Both the position numbers and the translations under genes were made by a program. 64,000 bases of DNA from Streptomyces sp. NBC_00273. GTDB taxonomy: Bacteria; Actinomycetota; Actinomycetes; Streptomycetales; Streptomycetaceae. Positions 1 to 9,037 of this stretch are shown here, one piece after another. Numbering within the stretch: position 1 is the stretch's first letter; each line of letters starts with the position of its first letter. The stretch covers positions 1 through 64,000 of the forward strand of contig NZ_CP108067.1 of the NCBI RefSeq assembly GCF_036178145.1, written 5' to 3'. Below the pieces are notes generated by a model. The model saw only the letters and a program-made list of their open reading frames with translations, searched no databases and was not told the DNA's origin.

Positions 1-269
1 CTTCGGCGGCAAGCCGCCGAAGAGCGACGCCCTCCGCTGCGCTCCGGGCAGGCTTCGCTGACGCTTCGCCAGATTCCCGCGCAAGCACGGGAATCGACGG
101 CCGCAAGCGGCCGTCAAAGGAAAGGGCCGGCGCAAGCGCCGGCCTGGTGGCGCTGACGCGCCACCAGTTGTCCGCGCAAGCGCGGACAATGAAGGGATGT
201 CCGCTGACGCTCCCACCCCTTCAGGTCCTTCCGGCTCCGCCTCCAGGACCAGGCCCGCTCCCGCGGGTC
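1..269. repeat. telomere-like array of about 11 adjacent hairpins
   Basis: Hairpins follow one another with almost no spacer. Perfect ones lie at 1-22 (10-bp stem, AA loop), 96-115, 125-144, 145-166 (TGAC loop) and 168-189. The one at 72-95 has a single mismatch. Those at 29-49, 51-70, 191-222 and 224-250 share a plan of outer stem, pyrimidine-pyrimidine bubble, and GC stem with a small loop. A last one is at 252-269. Tandem palindromes able to fold on a single 3' strand are the hallmark of Streptomyces telomeres. The array begins exactly at base 1 and does not start with the archetypal CCCGCGGAGCGGG, so a non-archetypal telomere is inferred. Confidence 0.75.
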
Positions 270-542
270 AGCTAGCGGCGGTGAAGGGCCTGGGTGGTCT
301 GTCGGGTGCCGGCGGCGGTGTCAGTGGCCCCGGCTAAGGTCCACTTCGACGGGGTCGGTGGCGAAGCCTCCAGCACGGGAAACCCAACGGCATAAACCTC
401 CCGGTCTGCGCTGGGGTGGTCACGGCCCAACCGGCGGCCGGGGAAAAAGGGCCGTGCAAACGCCTGCCAGCACCGACCCCGTCCCAACCCAGCCCAGAAA
501 GCAGCAGGCGGCTACGCCTGCCCTCTCCAGGCTTGGGTCTCC

Positions 543-599
543 GGGGCGGTCTGTCGGGTGCATGCCCTGATGGCGGCCATGCACCCGACAGACCGCCCC
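543..599. repeat. 22-bp perfect inverted repeat with 13-bp loop
   Basis: The arms 543-564 and 578-599 are exact reverse complements. The loop is 565-577. The repeat lies in the otherwise gene-free stretch 270-634, just beyond the 3' end of the minus-strand gene ending at 635. It could be a strong terminator for that gene or a telomere-proximal palindrome. No T-run follows. Nothing else is recognised in 270-634. Confidence 0.8.
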
Positions 600-634
600 A
601 GGGCTACATCCGCTCCCCGCCAGGGCAGGGAGTC

Positions 635-910
635 TTAACTGCTTCTGCCACTGCGCACCAGCGCGGCGATAGCACCAGGCGCCACAACGATCGCTGCCCC
701 GAGCGTCGCCAGCAATACAGGTGACGGCCCCTCATAGCCGATACCCACATCCGCCGAGGCACCGAAAAGAGCCGCGGCCAGCACGATCAGAACAGAGACA
801 CCCAGGACACCCCTCCCCCACGCCCTACGGGCGGAAGGACTCCGCATCGGTACCAACGCGATCAATAACCACACCACCGCGAAACCCAGCACCACGGGCA
901 GACTGCCCAT
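635..910 (-). CDS. small hypothetical membrane protein
   Basis: This 91-residue protein has three hydrophobic segments, at about residues 2-21, 33-52 and 63-82, separated by a short Arg/Ser-rich loop. That predicts a small integral membrane protein. The ATG at 910 is preferred over a TTG 24 bases upstream because a GGGAGGG Shine-Dalgarno lies directly before the ATG. No family is recognised. It lies between the telomere-like array and the terminal helicase, where small hypothetical genes are common in Streptomyces. Confidence 0.55.
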   Translation of the reverse strand: MGSLPVVLGFAVVWLLIALVPMRSPSARRAWGRGVLGVSVLIVLAAALFGASADVGIGYEGPSPVLLATLGAAIVVAPGAIAALVRSGRSS

Positions 911-1126
911 TGACCCTCCCCAAGTCACCTTCAAAACAAGCTAGATGACCATGTCACGCTCCCCGCCCGACGTCACCACCTCCACCCGAAGCCTCCAGAG
1001 CGCACCCCCAGGCCTGGACCCGCGGCAGCGCGCCAGCCAGGAGTAGTGGAGGGGGCGGGGCCGACTGTCGGCTGCAGGCGCTGCATGATGGACCGGCAGA
1101 TGAGATGAAGAACAAGTGGGGGCGCC

Positions 1127-1387
1127 ATGAGCCGGATCAAGCGATGGACGATCATCAGCGCGACACTATGCGTGGTGATATGGGCTGCCGTCGCCGTCAT
1201 CATGCTCAGCTCTGCCGCCCAAGGCATCCAAGACGCCCTGGGGAAATGGATCAAAGCCCTGGCCGTGGCACCCGCAGTCATCTCACTGACCGGCTTCTGG
1301 GTCATCGGAGCAAGCGGCGGACCCCAAGACGGCACATGGGGCAGCACCCCCGGCCCCACCTACGACGGCAACGAGGGCACCCACTGA
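1127..1387 (+). CDS. small hypothetical membrane protein
   Basis: The 86-residue product has two hydrophobic segments, at about residues 7-30 and 42-62. A short polar C-terminus rich in Gly, Thr and Asp follows. The ATG follows a GGGGG run that could act as ribosome binding site. It is convergent with the helicase gene that ends at 1618, with about 230 bases between. No homologous family is recognised; the hydrophobic pattern and codon use support a real gene. Confidence 0.5.
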   Translation: MSRIKRWTIISATLCVVIWAAVAVIMLSSAAQGIQDALGKWIKALAVAPAVISLTGFWVIGASGGPQDGTWGSTPGPTYDGNEGTH

Positions 1388-1617
1388 CCGTCGCTGACAC
1401 ATCGTCCGGTGCCACGAAGAACTCAAGGGTGACAGCCATGACGGGATCATGGCAGGCGTGAGCGTACAGGTGTCGGGAGCGTCGATCGGCCTACCGTCCT
1501 CCTGCTGCTTCCTTCCCTCAAAACTTTCCGGGAATCTGGATGCGGAGGCCGTGCCTCTGTGGGAGGGGGGCCTGTTCATCGTGGGGCCGCGCAGTCCGGA
1601 CATTGCTGTCGGCGGGG

Positions 1618-4059
1618 TCAGGCGAAGGCCGGGGCAGGGTCTTCGTCGGTCCATTCGCCGTCGAAGAGTGCTGCGACGAGTTGGGCGTGTTCGGGGTCGA
1701 GTTGGCCGGCGCGCATCTTGGTGCGGGTCTTGGCGAACCAGGGGCCGATGTTGACGGTGTCGCCGTCGACGGTGATGGTTTCGCGGGCCGTGGGGGCGCG
1801 GTGTTCTCGGTGGAGGAAGAGTTCGAGGAGCTGGACGGTCTGGGGGAAGGTGCGGCGGGCTGTCGGGCGGGGGGCCAGGCTGGTGGTGGTCGGGGTGATG
1901 CCGAGGGCTTCGAGGAGCTGGCGCTGGCCGGTGGCCAGGGTGGTCCAGTGGGTGAGCTGGCGGATGGCCCAGCCGCCGAGGTTGATGCTGCCGGTGGTGG
2001 TGTCGGGGGTGAGGGGGCGGCCGGTTTCGAGGTGGTGGCGCAGTTGGTGGTATTTGCGGTGCCAGTCGGGGCCGTGCGGGAGTTGCCAGTGGGGGTCGAG
2101 TGCGGTCAGGTCGGCGGCCCGCTGGGGGGCGAGCTGGTCCTTGGCGGCGTGGGAGCGCTGCTCGGCGAGCCAGGCGCCGATGGGGGTGGTGGCGGGGGCG
2201 GCGAGGTGGCCGTGGGTGTGGTGGTAGTCGGCTGCGGCGGTGAGGCGGGCGCGCCAGGCGGCCTGGTGTTTGTCCCAGATCATGCCGAGCGCGTCGAGTT
2301 CGGCGATCCACTCCGGGTCGAGGCGGCCGGCTGTCGCGGCTTCGCGCATCGTGTTGATGAAGCGGCCCAGTTCGAAGCCGGTCGGGTCGGTGTGGTCGGC
2401 GGGGACGTCGAGGTGGCCGTAGTCGTCGTGGAAGGCCTGTGCGGCGGCGAGGCCGGCGCGGCGTGAGCGGGTCAGCGGGCCGTGGGGGTTGAACGCGATC
2501 AGGTCCATGGCGCGGGCGATGCGTTCGGGGTGGAGGGTGAAGTCGAAGTGCCAGCGCTTGGCGACCAGCGTGCTCGTCTCTTTGGGGAGCCGGTTCGCTT
2601 TGTCCGGGAGGCGTTCGACGATGCGGTGGTCGTGGCTCGCCAGGGCTGTGGTGATCGCCCACACCGGCTCGTAGGCGGTGCCGAGGATGTCTTCGGGGTC
2701 GGCGCCTGGTGGGAGGTAGACGGGGACGATCAGGGAGGCGGTCTTCCCGGAGACGTCCAGGCGCAGGGCGCGGCCGAGGGCCTGGACACAGCGGATGACG
2801 CTGCGGGTGGGATCGGCGAAGACGATGGCGTCGACGCTGGGGATGTCGACGCCTTCCGAGATGAGCTTCGCGTTTGTCAGGATGGCGTGGTCGGCGGCGG
2901 CGAAGGCTGCGAAGGTGGCGGCCCGTTCGTCGGGGGTGTGGTCTCCGTGGACGAAGAACAGGGCCGGGTCGAGGTCCGGGCACAGGTCTGGGGCGTTGCG
3001 TTTGAGTAGGCGCAGGGTGTGGCCGAGCTCGCGGGTGAAGCGTGTGGCGTCCTCGACGAGGTGGAAGTACACCAGCACTCTGCGCAGGCTGTGCTGGGTC
3101 ATGGCCTTCAGGACGGCCAGGTGCAGCGCGGTGGTCCGTGCTGCACCGTCCCCGGATTCTCCATGGGCGGTGCCGGTGTCCCTGGCCGCGGCATCGGTGT
3201 TGCCGGGCGTGGGAGGGTTGAGGGCGGCGCGGAGGTCGGTGTCGGTGATGGTGGGGACCACGATTTGGTAGTCCGCGGCTCGGCCGTCCGCGATGGCGGT
3301 CGCCAGGGGATATTCGAAGATCTTCCGGCCGTAGACGGCCTCGTTGTTCATCGAGTTGGCGGACGCGTCGGCCGGCTCGGCGGCGGGACGGTGGCGGCGC
3401 GGGCGGATCAGGCTGGCGGACTCCGCCACCTCTGGGGCAGCAAAGCTGCGCGGGGTCGCGGTCATGTAGAGGCGGCGGTCCGTGTGGATGGCCGAGGCGT
3501 CGTTGATGACCGTCCACTTCTTGTCCGCGCGGCCCGCGATCCGGTGTGCCTCGTCCATGATCGCCAGGTCGAACGGCGGCACCGGGCGGCCGGTGTGCTG
3601 GGCGTCGCGGATCTTGTCCAGGGAGTCGTAGGTGCACACCACGGTGAGAAACGGGATCCGGTCCGGGCCCGGGCCGACCACCGACAGCAGCGCCGCGAGC
3701 GCGGTCGGGCTGCCGGTCGAGCCGACCTGTGCGGCCGCCAGCTTCGTGTGGCCGGCGGTGTCCATGGAGGACACGATGATCAAGTGGCGCGTGTAGCCAT
3801 CCGCCCGCCACGCCAACGCCGTCTGCGCCGCCAGGTCCAGCGTGGGCACCACCACCAGGACCAGGCGAGCAGACAGCGCGAGCGCGGCCCGGATCCCGAC
3901 GACCGTCTTGCCCGTACCCGTCGCCGCCACATACAGGCCACGGGTACCGGGGCGCTGCAGGTGCCTGACCACCGACTCCAGCCCCCGGACCTGATCCGGG
4001 AACAGTGCGCGACCGGGCTCGTGGGACACGGACGACTTGACGACGGCGGTGGTACTCAC
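1618..4059 (-). CDS. terminal DEAH-box helicase with helicase-associated repeats (TtrA-like)
   Basis: Superfamily 2 helicase of about 813 residues. Visible motifs are the Walker A AATGTGKT, the DEAH box in IMDEAHR, motif III TATPR, and the arginine-finger motif QALGRALR. The C-terminal third carries helicase-associated (HA) repeats, seen as DYGHLDVP and THGHLAAP followed by Trp-containing segments. The GTG at 4059 is preferred to the ATG at 4185 because the extra 42 residues look non-coding. Related helicases sit as the last gene at ends of Streptomyces chromosomes and linear plasmids (ttrA in S. lividans) and are implicated in conjugal transfer. Position and transcription toward the hairpin array fit that role. 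The biochemical function is inferred. Confidence 0.88.
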   Translation of the reverse strand: MSTTAVVKSSVSHEPGRALFPDQVRGLESVVRHLQRPGTRGLYVAATGTGKTVVGIRAALALSARLVLVVVPTLDLAAQTALAWRADGYTRHLIIVSSMDTAGHTKLAAAQVGSTGSPTALAALLSVVGPGPDRIPFLTVVCTYDSLDKIRDAQHTGRPVPPFDLAIMDEAHRIAGRADKKWTVINDASAIHTDRRLYMTATPRSFAAPEVAESASLIRPRRHRPAAEPADASANSMNNEAVYGRKIFEYPLATAIADGRAADYQIVVPTITDTDLRAALNPPTPGNTDAAARDTGTAHGESGDGAARTTALHLAVLKAMTQHSLRRVLVYFHLVEDATRFTRELGHTLRLLKRNAPDLCPDLDPALFFVHGDHTPDERAATFAAFAAADHAILTNAKLISEGVDIPSVDAIVFADPTRSVIRCVQALGRALRLDVSGKTASLIVPVYLPPGADPEDILGTAYEPVWAITTALASHDHRIVERLPDKANRLPKETSTLVAKRWHFDFTLHPERIARAMDLIAFNPHGPLTRSRRAGLAAAQAFHDDYGHLDVPADHTDPTGFELGRFINTMREAATAGRLDPEWIAELDALGMIWDKHQAAWRARLTAAADYHHTHGHLAAPATTPIGAWLAEQRSHAAKDQLAPQRAADLTALDPHWQLPHGPDWHRKYHQLRHHLETGRPLTPDTTTGSINLGGWAIRQLTHWTTLATGQRQLLEALGITPTTTSLAPRPTARRTFPQTVQLLELFLHREHRAPTARETITVDGDTVNIGPWFAKTRTKMRAGQLDPEHAQLVAALFDGEWTDEDPAPAFA

Positions 4060-4185
4060 CAGCCCATCATCACGCACACCCCACCCTGCACACGGCCAGA
4101 TCCGGCAAACGCCATCCGGAACTCCCCATACGTCTGCGGGACTCCCCTCTAACCTGCGGCAGCACAGGTCAGGCCCGCTGGCCAC

Positions 4186-4514
4186 CCACTGAAGCGACCA
4201 CGCGGTGTCTCATCCGCTTGCGGCACCGCGAGTCAGAGCGACGGCTCCACCACAACATGAATGAGAACTGACATCACGCAACGACGGAACTGGGACGGTC
4301 TGACCGCGTCGGCGGCCGCGGGTGCCGGTTGCTGCCGGGTCGTGTCGGCGAGGCCGGCTGGTCGTTCATCGTGATGGTCGGCATGAGAACGACGTGGCCA
4401 TTCGTCACTCGTGTCAGCACCAATGCGTCATGGCCCGTCAGTGTGAACTACCAGATCGCTGGGGCTACACCGCTGACAACCAGCCGACGAATCTCCACTG
4501 ACACTCCCCCGCAG
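4186..4514. other. intergenic, no gene recognised
   Basis: This gap lies between the start region of the terminal helicase and a helicase remnant. ORFs here are short and lack convincing start sites or family resemblance. It probably contains the helicase promoter, but no clear -35/-10 pair was identified. Confidence 0.4.
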
Positions 4515-4898
4515 ACCATCACCACGGCATGGGCATCGGACGATGGCTCGCCAAGCAGTGCCAGCACACGGTCTGGGCACGGCTCATGGACGGGCAACGC
4601 GAACGCCTGGAACAACTCGGCATCCAGCCCCTACCACCGGAACAGGAGACACCCGCAAAAGCCCGCAAGGGCGGTCCCGGGGCCTTCGAGCGCGGCGTTG
4701 CAGCCTTCGCGCAGTGCAAGGCCCGCACGGGCTCCCTGACCGTCCCCAGGGCACACAGAAGCCGTCGCCGTCGACGGCCAGGAGTATGCCGTGAAGCTCG
4801 GAGTATGGCTCACCAACACATAGACCAGGCGCGCCAAGCTCACCCCCGAGCAGCTCGCAGCGCTGGCCCGCCTTGGTTTTGAGTGGGCAGCGGTGTGA
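4515..4898 (+). pseudogene. helicase-associated-domain protein, C-terminal remnant
   Basis: The first part reads GIGRWLAKQ and then a Gln/Glu/Arg-rich stretch with RKGGPGAFERG, typical of the tail of Streptomyces HA-domain helicases. Coding then passes to a second frame reading VDGQEYAVKLGVWLTNT. An in-frame TAG follows at 4821-4823, and then LTPEQLAALARLGFEWAAV up to a TGA at 4898. A frameshift plus an internal stop make this a decayed C-terminal fragment. It lies opposite in strand to the intact terminal helicase, so it comes from a second helicase-type gene. Confidence 0.75.
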
Positions 4899-5032
4899 CA
4901 CTGCTCCATTTCCTCAACCCCAATATTCGTCATCGTGAGAAGGCCCCCGTGTCGGACTGCAACGATGAGGCCATGTGGGAAGGCATGGCCGCTTTGGCCA
5001 ACTATGAGGCCGGCCGCAGGGACGACTCGTGA
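4895..5032 (+). CDS. short leader ORF coupled to the STAND gene
   Basis: A 45-codon frame begins GTG at 4895 and ends TGA at 5030-5032, overlapping the GTG start of the next gene. A shorter version starts at GTG 4949 and ends with an acidic ANYEAGRRDDS tail. The stop/start overlap suggests translational coupling with the downstream NTPase. No family is recognised. It could be chance, because it begins inside the helicase remnant. Confidence 0.35.
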   Translation: MTLLHFLNPNIRHREKAPVSDCNDEAMWEGMAALANYEAGRRDDS

Positions 5033-7398
5033 GCAGCGCAGGCGAGGTCGTGGCTGTCGGCTCGCCCCGGTTTACCCTGCACACTTTGGGCTGGCGGGCC
5101 TTCCAGGACTTGTGCGCGGCTGTCCTGCGGGAGGTATGGGGGCAGTCGGTGCAGGCGTTCGCCGACTCCAACGACGGGGGCCGGGATGGCGCGTTCTATG
5201 GCACCTGGCAGCCGCCTACCGCCCCTAATGGTGTGCGAGACATTCCACCCGGGCCGTTCGTGCTGCAGTGCAAGCACACCAAGAAGGCCGACGCCACGCT
5301 CGCCCCGTCCGAGCTTGAAGACGAGTTCGATAAGGTCAGCGCCCTGGTGAAGCGCGGCGTGTGCGGAACGTACGTGCTCCTGACCAACGCGAGGGTCACC
5401 GGCACCTCTGAGGAGGAGATCCGCCGTCGGCTGCTCGCGTGTGGGGTCGCGCATCCGCTGGTTCTGGACGGCCAGTGGCTGAGCGACATGATCGCCATGC
5501 ACCGCGGGCTACGGATGTTCGTTCCCCGCGTCTACGGGCTCGGCGACCTGTCGCAGATCCTTGACGAGCGTGCATACGCCCAGGCTTCGGTGCTCATGGC
5601 GTCCGCGCCCGAGCAGGTGACCACGTTCGTCGTCACTGGTGCTTACCGCAAGGCTGCTCGTGCGCTGCGTGACCACGGCTTTGTGCTGCTGTTGGGCGAC
5701 CCGGCGGTCGGCAAGTCCGTCATCGCGTTGATGCTGGCCATCAGCGCGGCTGACAACTGGGGCTGCGCGGCCATCAAGGCCCGGACTTCCGAAGAACTTG
5801 TGCAGCGCTGGAATCCGCATGAGAAGGGGCAGTTTTTCTGGCTCGACGATGCCTTCGGCGCTGTCCGCCACGAGGAACACCTCACCCATGCTTGGGCACG
5901 TGATTTGCCGCATGTAATGAGCGCGGTCAAGAACGGCGCCCGCGTGGTGCTGACCTCCCGCAGCTACATCTACAACGAAGCCCGGCCGCTGTTGAAGCCG
6001 TACGCATATCCCCGGCTAGACGAGCAGCTCGTCACCGTGGACGTCGCCGACCTCACGCCCACTGAACGGCAGCAGATCCTGTATAACCACCTCGCCGCTG
6101 GCGACCAGCCCGCAGACGTGCGCGCTCGGATGAAGCCCCACCTGGAAGCAGCTGCTGACGCCGCACCCTTTCGCCCTGAGGCCGCGCGTCGCCTGGGGCT
6201 GCAGGTGTTCACTTCCGGTCTGTCTCTGACTCAGCAGGGCATCACAACGTTCATGGTCCACTCTCAGCAATTGCTACGCGATGTATACGACCAGCTGGAC
6301 ACCCACGCCCACGCAGCGCTCGCGCTCACCTACGCCACGGCCCGAGACAAGGCGCTAACTGGCCTTCCGAACCCGATCGTCTTCGATGCCGGCAACAGTG
6401 ACATCGTCGAACGGGCTGGATCCACGCCGGCTGGCGTCAGTCGAGCCTTAACCGCGCTCACGGGCTCTTTCCTCCGTCTCAACACGTCTTCCGACGGACA
6501 GGAGTACTGGACGTTCCATCACCCCACTCTCCGGGAGGGCTTCGCCGCCTGGCTGGCCACCCAGCCCCACCTCATGCCCATGGTCCTCATCGGCATGACC
6601 GATCAGGCTCTTCTGTCACGCACCGACTGCCTCACGCCCGACAGCGAACAGCATCGAGGCACCCTGCTGCGTATCCCGCCCGCGCTGTACGCGGATGTAG
6701 CCCGCCGCGTGGCCGCCCTCCGCCAGCAACCCCGGGGACGCGAAGAAAACTGGCAGCAGTACCACGACCGCGAACGAGCGGTTTTCGCCTACCTACGGCA
6801 AAACACCGGTTCGGGATTCTTGCGTGTATACCTGACAGCTGATCCTGACATTTGCGCGACGCTCGTGAACTTCGATGCCCCGACCGCGTACGATCCTGGC
6901 CCGCCTGTGCTGGCCCGCCTCCACGAAGCGGGCCTACTGCCCGAAGACATCCGGCAGCAGACCATTGCTCGAATGACGGAGTTGGCTGTCGCGGCGCCTG
7001 ACGCCGATTGGGCCGATACCGGAGGCGGCGTAGGACCATGGGACGTCCTCCTTACCGACGGGGATCGCGAGGCCATGTTGGAGCATGTGCGCCAAGAGCT
7101 TGTCCCGCACCTGAATGTCATGGTGGATGACTGGGCTGAGGAGTTCGCCGGTGACGAAGACAACGATCCAGTTGAAGATGCCCTGCGGTTGTATGAAGAG
7201 GTGTTCAAGGAAAGGCACGACACCGACACGGCCTCAAAAATTGACTGGGCGATCGACAGTTACCAGCAGATGCGCCAGCCGCCAGAAGAAGCCAGCGACT
7301 GGACGCCCAGCAATACCCAGAGCCTTCGCGAACGCATGTCACAGCTCCGTCAGCGTGCCGGGGAACAACGCAGCCTCTTCGACGACATCGACCAGTGA
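5029..7398 (+). CDS. nuclease-nSTAND NTPase, candidate antiviral defence protein
   Basis: This 789-residue protein has two recognisable parts. Residues 15-100 look like an Mrr/PD-(D/E)XK restriction domain: FQDLCAAVL, then DGGRDG near 49-54, then VLQCKHTKK near 78-86 (Q80-C-K82). Residues about 200-450 are a STAND-type P-loop NTPase, with Walker A GDPAVGKS at 223-230 and Walker B FFWLDDAFG. The C-terminal half is helical without clear repeats. Nuclease-STAND fusions are known phage sensors (Avs-type), where target recognition triggers DNA cleavage. This one looks closest to the nSTAND3 group. Function is inferred from architecture. It starts at GTG with GGGA upstream and is coupled to the short ORF before it. 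Confidence 0.85.
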   Translation: MSSAGEVVAVGSPRFTLHTLGWRAFQDLCAAVLREVWGQSVQAFADSNDGGRDGAFYGTWQPPTAPNGVRDIPPGPFVLQCKHTKKADATLAPSELEDEFDKVSALVKRGVCGTYVLLTNARVTGTSEEEIRRRLLACGVAHPLVLDGQWLSDMIAMHRGLRMFVPRVYGLGDLSQILDERAYAQASVLMASAPEQVTTFVVTGAYRKAARALRDHGFVLLLGDPAVGKSVIALMLAISAADNWGCAAIKARTSEELVQRWNPHEKGQFFWLDDAFGAVRHEEHLTHAWARDLPHVMSAVKNGARVVLTSRSYIYNEARPLLKPYAYPRLDEQLVTVDVADLTPTERQQILYNHLAAGDQPADVRARMKPHLEAAADAAPFRPEAARRLGLQVFTSGLSLTQQGITTFMVHSQQLLRDVYDQLDTHAHAALALTYATARDKALTGLPNPIVFDAGNSDIVERAGSTPAGVSRALTALTGSFLRLNTSSDGQEYWTFHHPTLREGFAAWLATQPHLMPMVLIGMTDQALLSRTDCLTPDSEQHRGTLLRIPPALYADVARRVAALRQQPRGREENWQQYHDRERAVFAYLRQNTGSGFLRVYLTADPDICATLVNFDAPTAYDPGPPVLARLHEAGLLPEDIRQQTIARMTELAVAAPDADWADTGGGVGPWDVLLTDGDREAMLEHVRQELVPHLNVMVDDWAEEFAGDEDNDPVEDALRLYEEVFKERHDTDTASKIDWAIDSYQQMRQPPEEASDWTPSNTQSLRERMSQLRQRAGEQRSLFDDIDQ

Positions 7399-7659
7399 CC
7401 GGCCCCAGACCACAACGACGCCCAAACCTGTGCTCGCACGGCAGGCCCGTTGCTCAGTCGACGAGGGCTACCAGGGCGGTAGCTGTGACCGGCAAGGCGG
7501 GCACTCCCGGCCCGGCAGCTCCGCCACCGCCTTCTGGCGCGTCGAGCACTCCCGCCACTGCACGGCGTCCGAAGCGGGATGAAGCGGACTGCGGAACGTT
7601 CACGCACGGGCCGCACCACCACCCCCGCCAGCAGGCTGACGATCACCGGGCGGGGACTG

Positions 7660-7790
7660 CAGCGCGGACCAGGCGCAGCAGGACATATCGCTGGAACTCT
7701 GGACGTGGGTCGACAATCAGCGCCGCCAGCCCGCGTCGCTGACCGCCGGAGCAGGTGGCGCAGCTGTCCAAGGTCGGGATGAGGTCGGCA
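7660..7790 (+). pseudogene. second helicase-associated-domain remnant
   Basis: Around 7693-7748 the plus strand reads LELWTWVDNQRRQPASLTA. After a single extra G near 7747 it continues in the next frame as EQVAQLSKVGM. Together this matches the HA-repeat pattern (Trp, Arg-rich stretch, Leu-Thr-x-Glu-Gln). It is a frameshifted scrap with no start or stop of its own. The rest of 7399-7859 has no recognised gene. Confidence 0.5.
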
Positions 7791-7858
7791 TATACGACGG
7801 CCAGCGGGGCCGGGCAGGGTGTTCCTGTCCGGCCCCACTGCGGTCGTCAGGCGCCCGC

Positions 7859-8076
7859 TCACTCATCTGGCGGCGCGTCTGCAGGCTGCGCGTCACCAAG
7901 TTCGGCAGTGGGCATGGGGACGAGTCGGTCTGTGTCGGACAGCTCCAGCGGCCGGTGAATGCCCTCGATCGGAGGGGAGTCGTTGTCGGTGACGATAAAC
8001 CTGCAGGCGGTCGACGTGTTCGGTGGCAGTGCGTAGGAGGCTGGCGTACATCTTGCGCAGGCGTTCAAGGTCGACG
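7859..8076 (-). pseudogene. frameshifted C-terminal fragment, unknown
   Basis: On the minus strand one frame reads VDLERLRKMYASLLRTATEH and the next frame continues as RFIVTDNDSPPIEG, then PLELSDTDRLVPMP, to a TGA at 7859. The handover suggests a one-base frameshift near 8000 in a former gene. The family is not recognised. Confidence 0.35.
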
Positions 8077-8340
8077 CCTTCCTACCAGCAGGCCCACCGT
8101 CTCGCCGAGCACAGAGTCCTCGATGCCGCAGGCGGCTTTCCCGGCGCCGATGACCGGCTGGCCGCCTGGCTGCATGCCCAGTGCCTGCTGTTCGGCGAGC
8201 TGCGGAACCACTCCGCAGGTCTCCTGCTGACCCTGCTCCTCGCCGAACAGAGCAGCTCACACCCGTCCCTGACCGTGCCGGGCGAAGCGGCCGGGGAAGG
8301 AGCCGCCGGTCTGCACACCCGCATCCCCGCCCACCGCTGA
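8023..8340 (+). CDS. possible gene fragment, unknown
   Basis: From about 8090 this frame has GC-rich third positions and plausible composition (LAAWLHAQCLLFGELRNHS, then a Leu-rich helix). It ends with TGA at 8338-8340. The first 20 codons overlap the minus-strand remnant and look non-coding, so this may be the 3' end of a truncated gene. No family is recognised. Confidence 0.3.
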   Translation: MAVRRRLAYILRRRSRSTPSYQQAHRLAEHRVLDAAGGFPGADDRLAAWLHAQCLLFGELRNHSAGLLLTLLLAEQSSSHPSLTVPGEAAGEGAAGLHTRIPAHR

Positions 8341-8758
8341 CGGCAGCATCCGGTCCGGGCGGGCACCCTTCGGTGCTCGCCCGGACCGGACCCACCCCGG
8401 GGCAAAGCCTCTTCAGGAGGCGCGGCACCGCGCCCTGGCCGCCTCACCGAGGACACCGGCCGCACGAGGACAAGGCCCACCGGGAGCCGGCCGACGCCAC
8501 GCGCCGAAGCCCGTAGCTCTGCACCACGGCTTCGAGAACATCGCGTACCGGCAGCCGCAGCCCAGACCGGCGTACGCCCGGCCGCTGCCGGCTACGGGGA
8601 CCCCCGGTCGCCGGCCCGCTCGGGCTCACCTTCGGTACGCCTCCGCGCCCGCGCCCACCGACCCCGCAGCGTGCTGCCCCACGACGCCCGGCACCTCGGG
8701 GAACTCCAACCACTCCACTCCAAGACCACCACCCTCGAACGCCCCAGTGAGGTTCAGC
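8341..8758. other. intergenic, no gene recognised
   Basis: About 420 bases of very GC-rich sequence. Open frames exist in several directions but none shows a family, a ribosome binding site or consistent codon bias. Confidence 0.4.
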
Positions 8759-9037
8759 GTGCCCCGCATCACCACCGACCCCACCACCATCCAGACGCCC
8801 GCCACCCCTGCCGCCCCGCAGGAGACCGCCCCCGCCACGAACACCCCCACGAGGACCGTCAAGGTCATGGCGATCCTCATCGCCGTCCTCTGCGGAGCTC
8901 TCGGCGCACTCCTCGCCTTCGTCCTCACCCGTCACCTCGGAGCGACCGCGCTCGTAGCGATCGGCTCGGCCGGCGTCACCTTTCTCGACGTCACCAGCAC
9001 GGTGAAGCACATCGAGGAGAAGCTCAACCTCTTGTGA
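8759..9037 (+). CDS. small hypothetical membrane protein
   Basis: The 92-residue protein has a Pro/Thr/Ala-rich N-terminus of about 30 residues. One or two hydrophobic segments follow (about residues 36-58 and 63-78), then an acidic tail ending HIEEKLNLL. The GTG at 8759 has GAGG six bases upstream. A GTG at 8747 would add four residues. The tail is of a type seen in Streptomyces hypothetical membrane proteins, but no function can be given. Confidence 0.6.
   Translation: MPRITTDPTTIQTPATPAAPQETAPATNTPTRTVKVMAILIAVLCGALGALLAFVLTRHLGATALVAIGSAGVTFLDVTSTVKHIEEKLNLL

Noticed and set aside
1283..3811. 842-codon minus-strand open frame overlapping the terminal helicase
   Set aside because: It is a low-complexity Arg/Pro/His shadow of the helicase gene in another frame; the helicase frame carries all conserved motifs.
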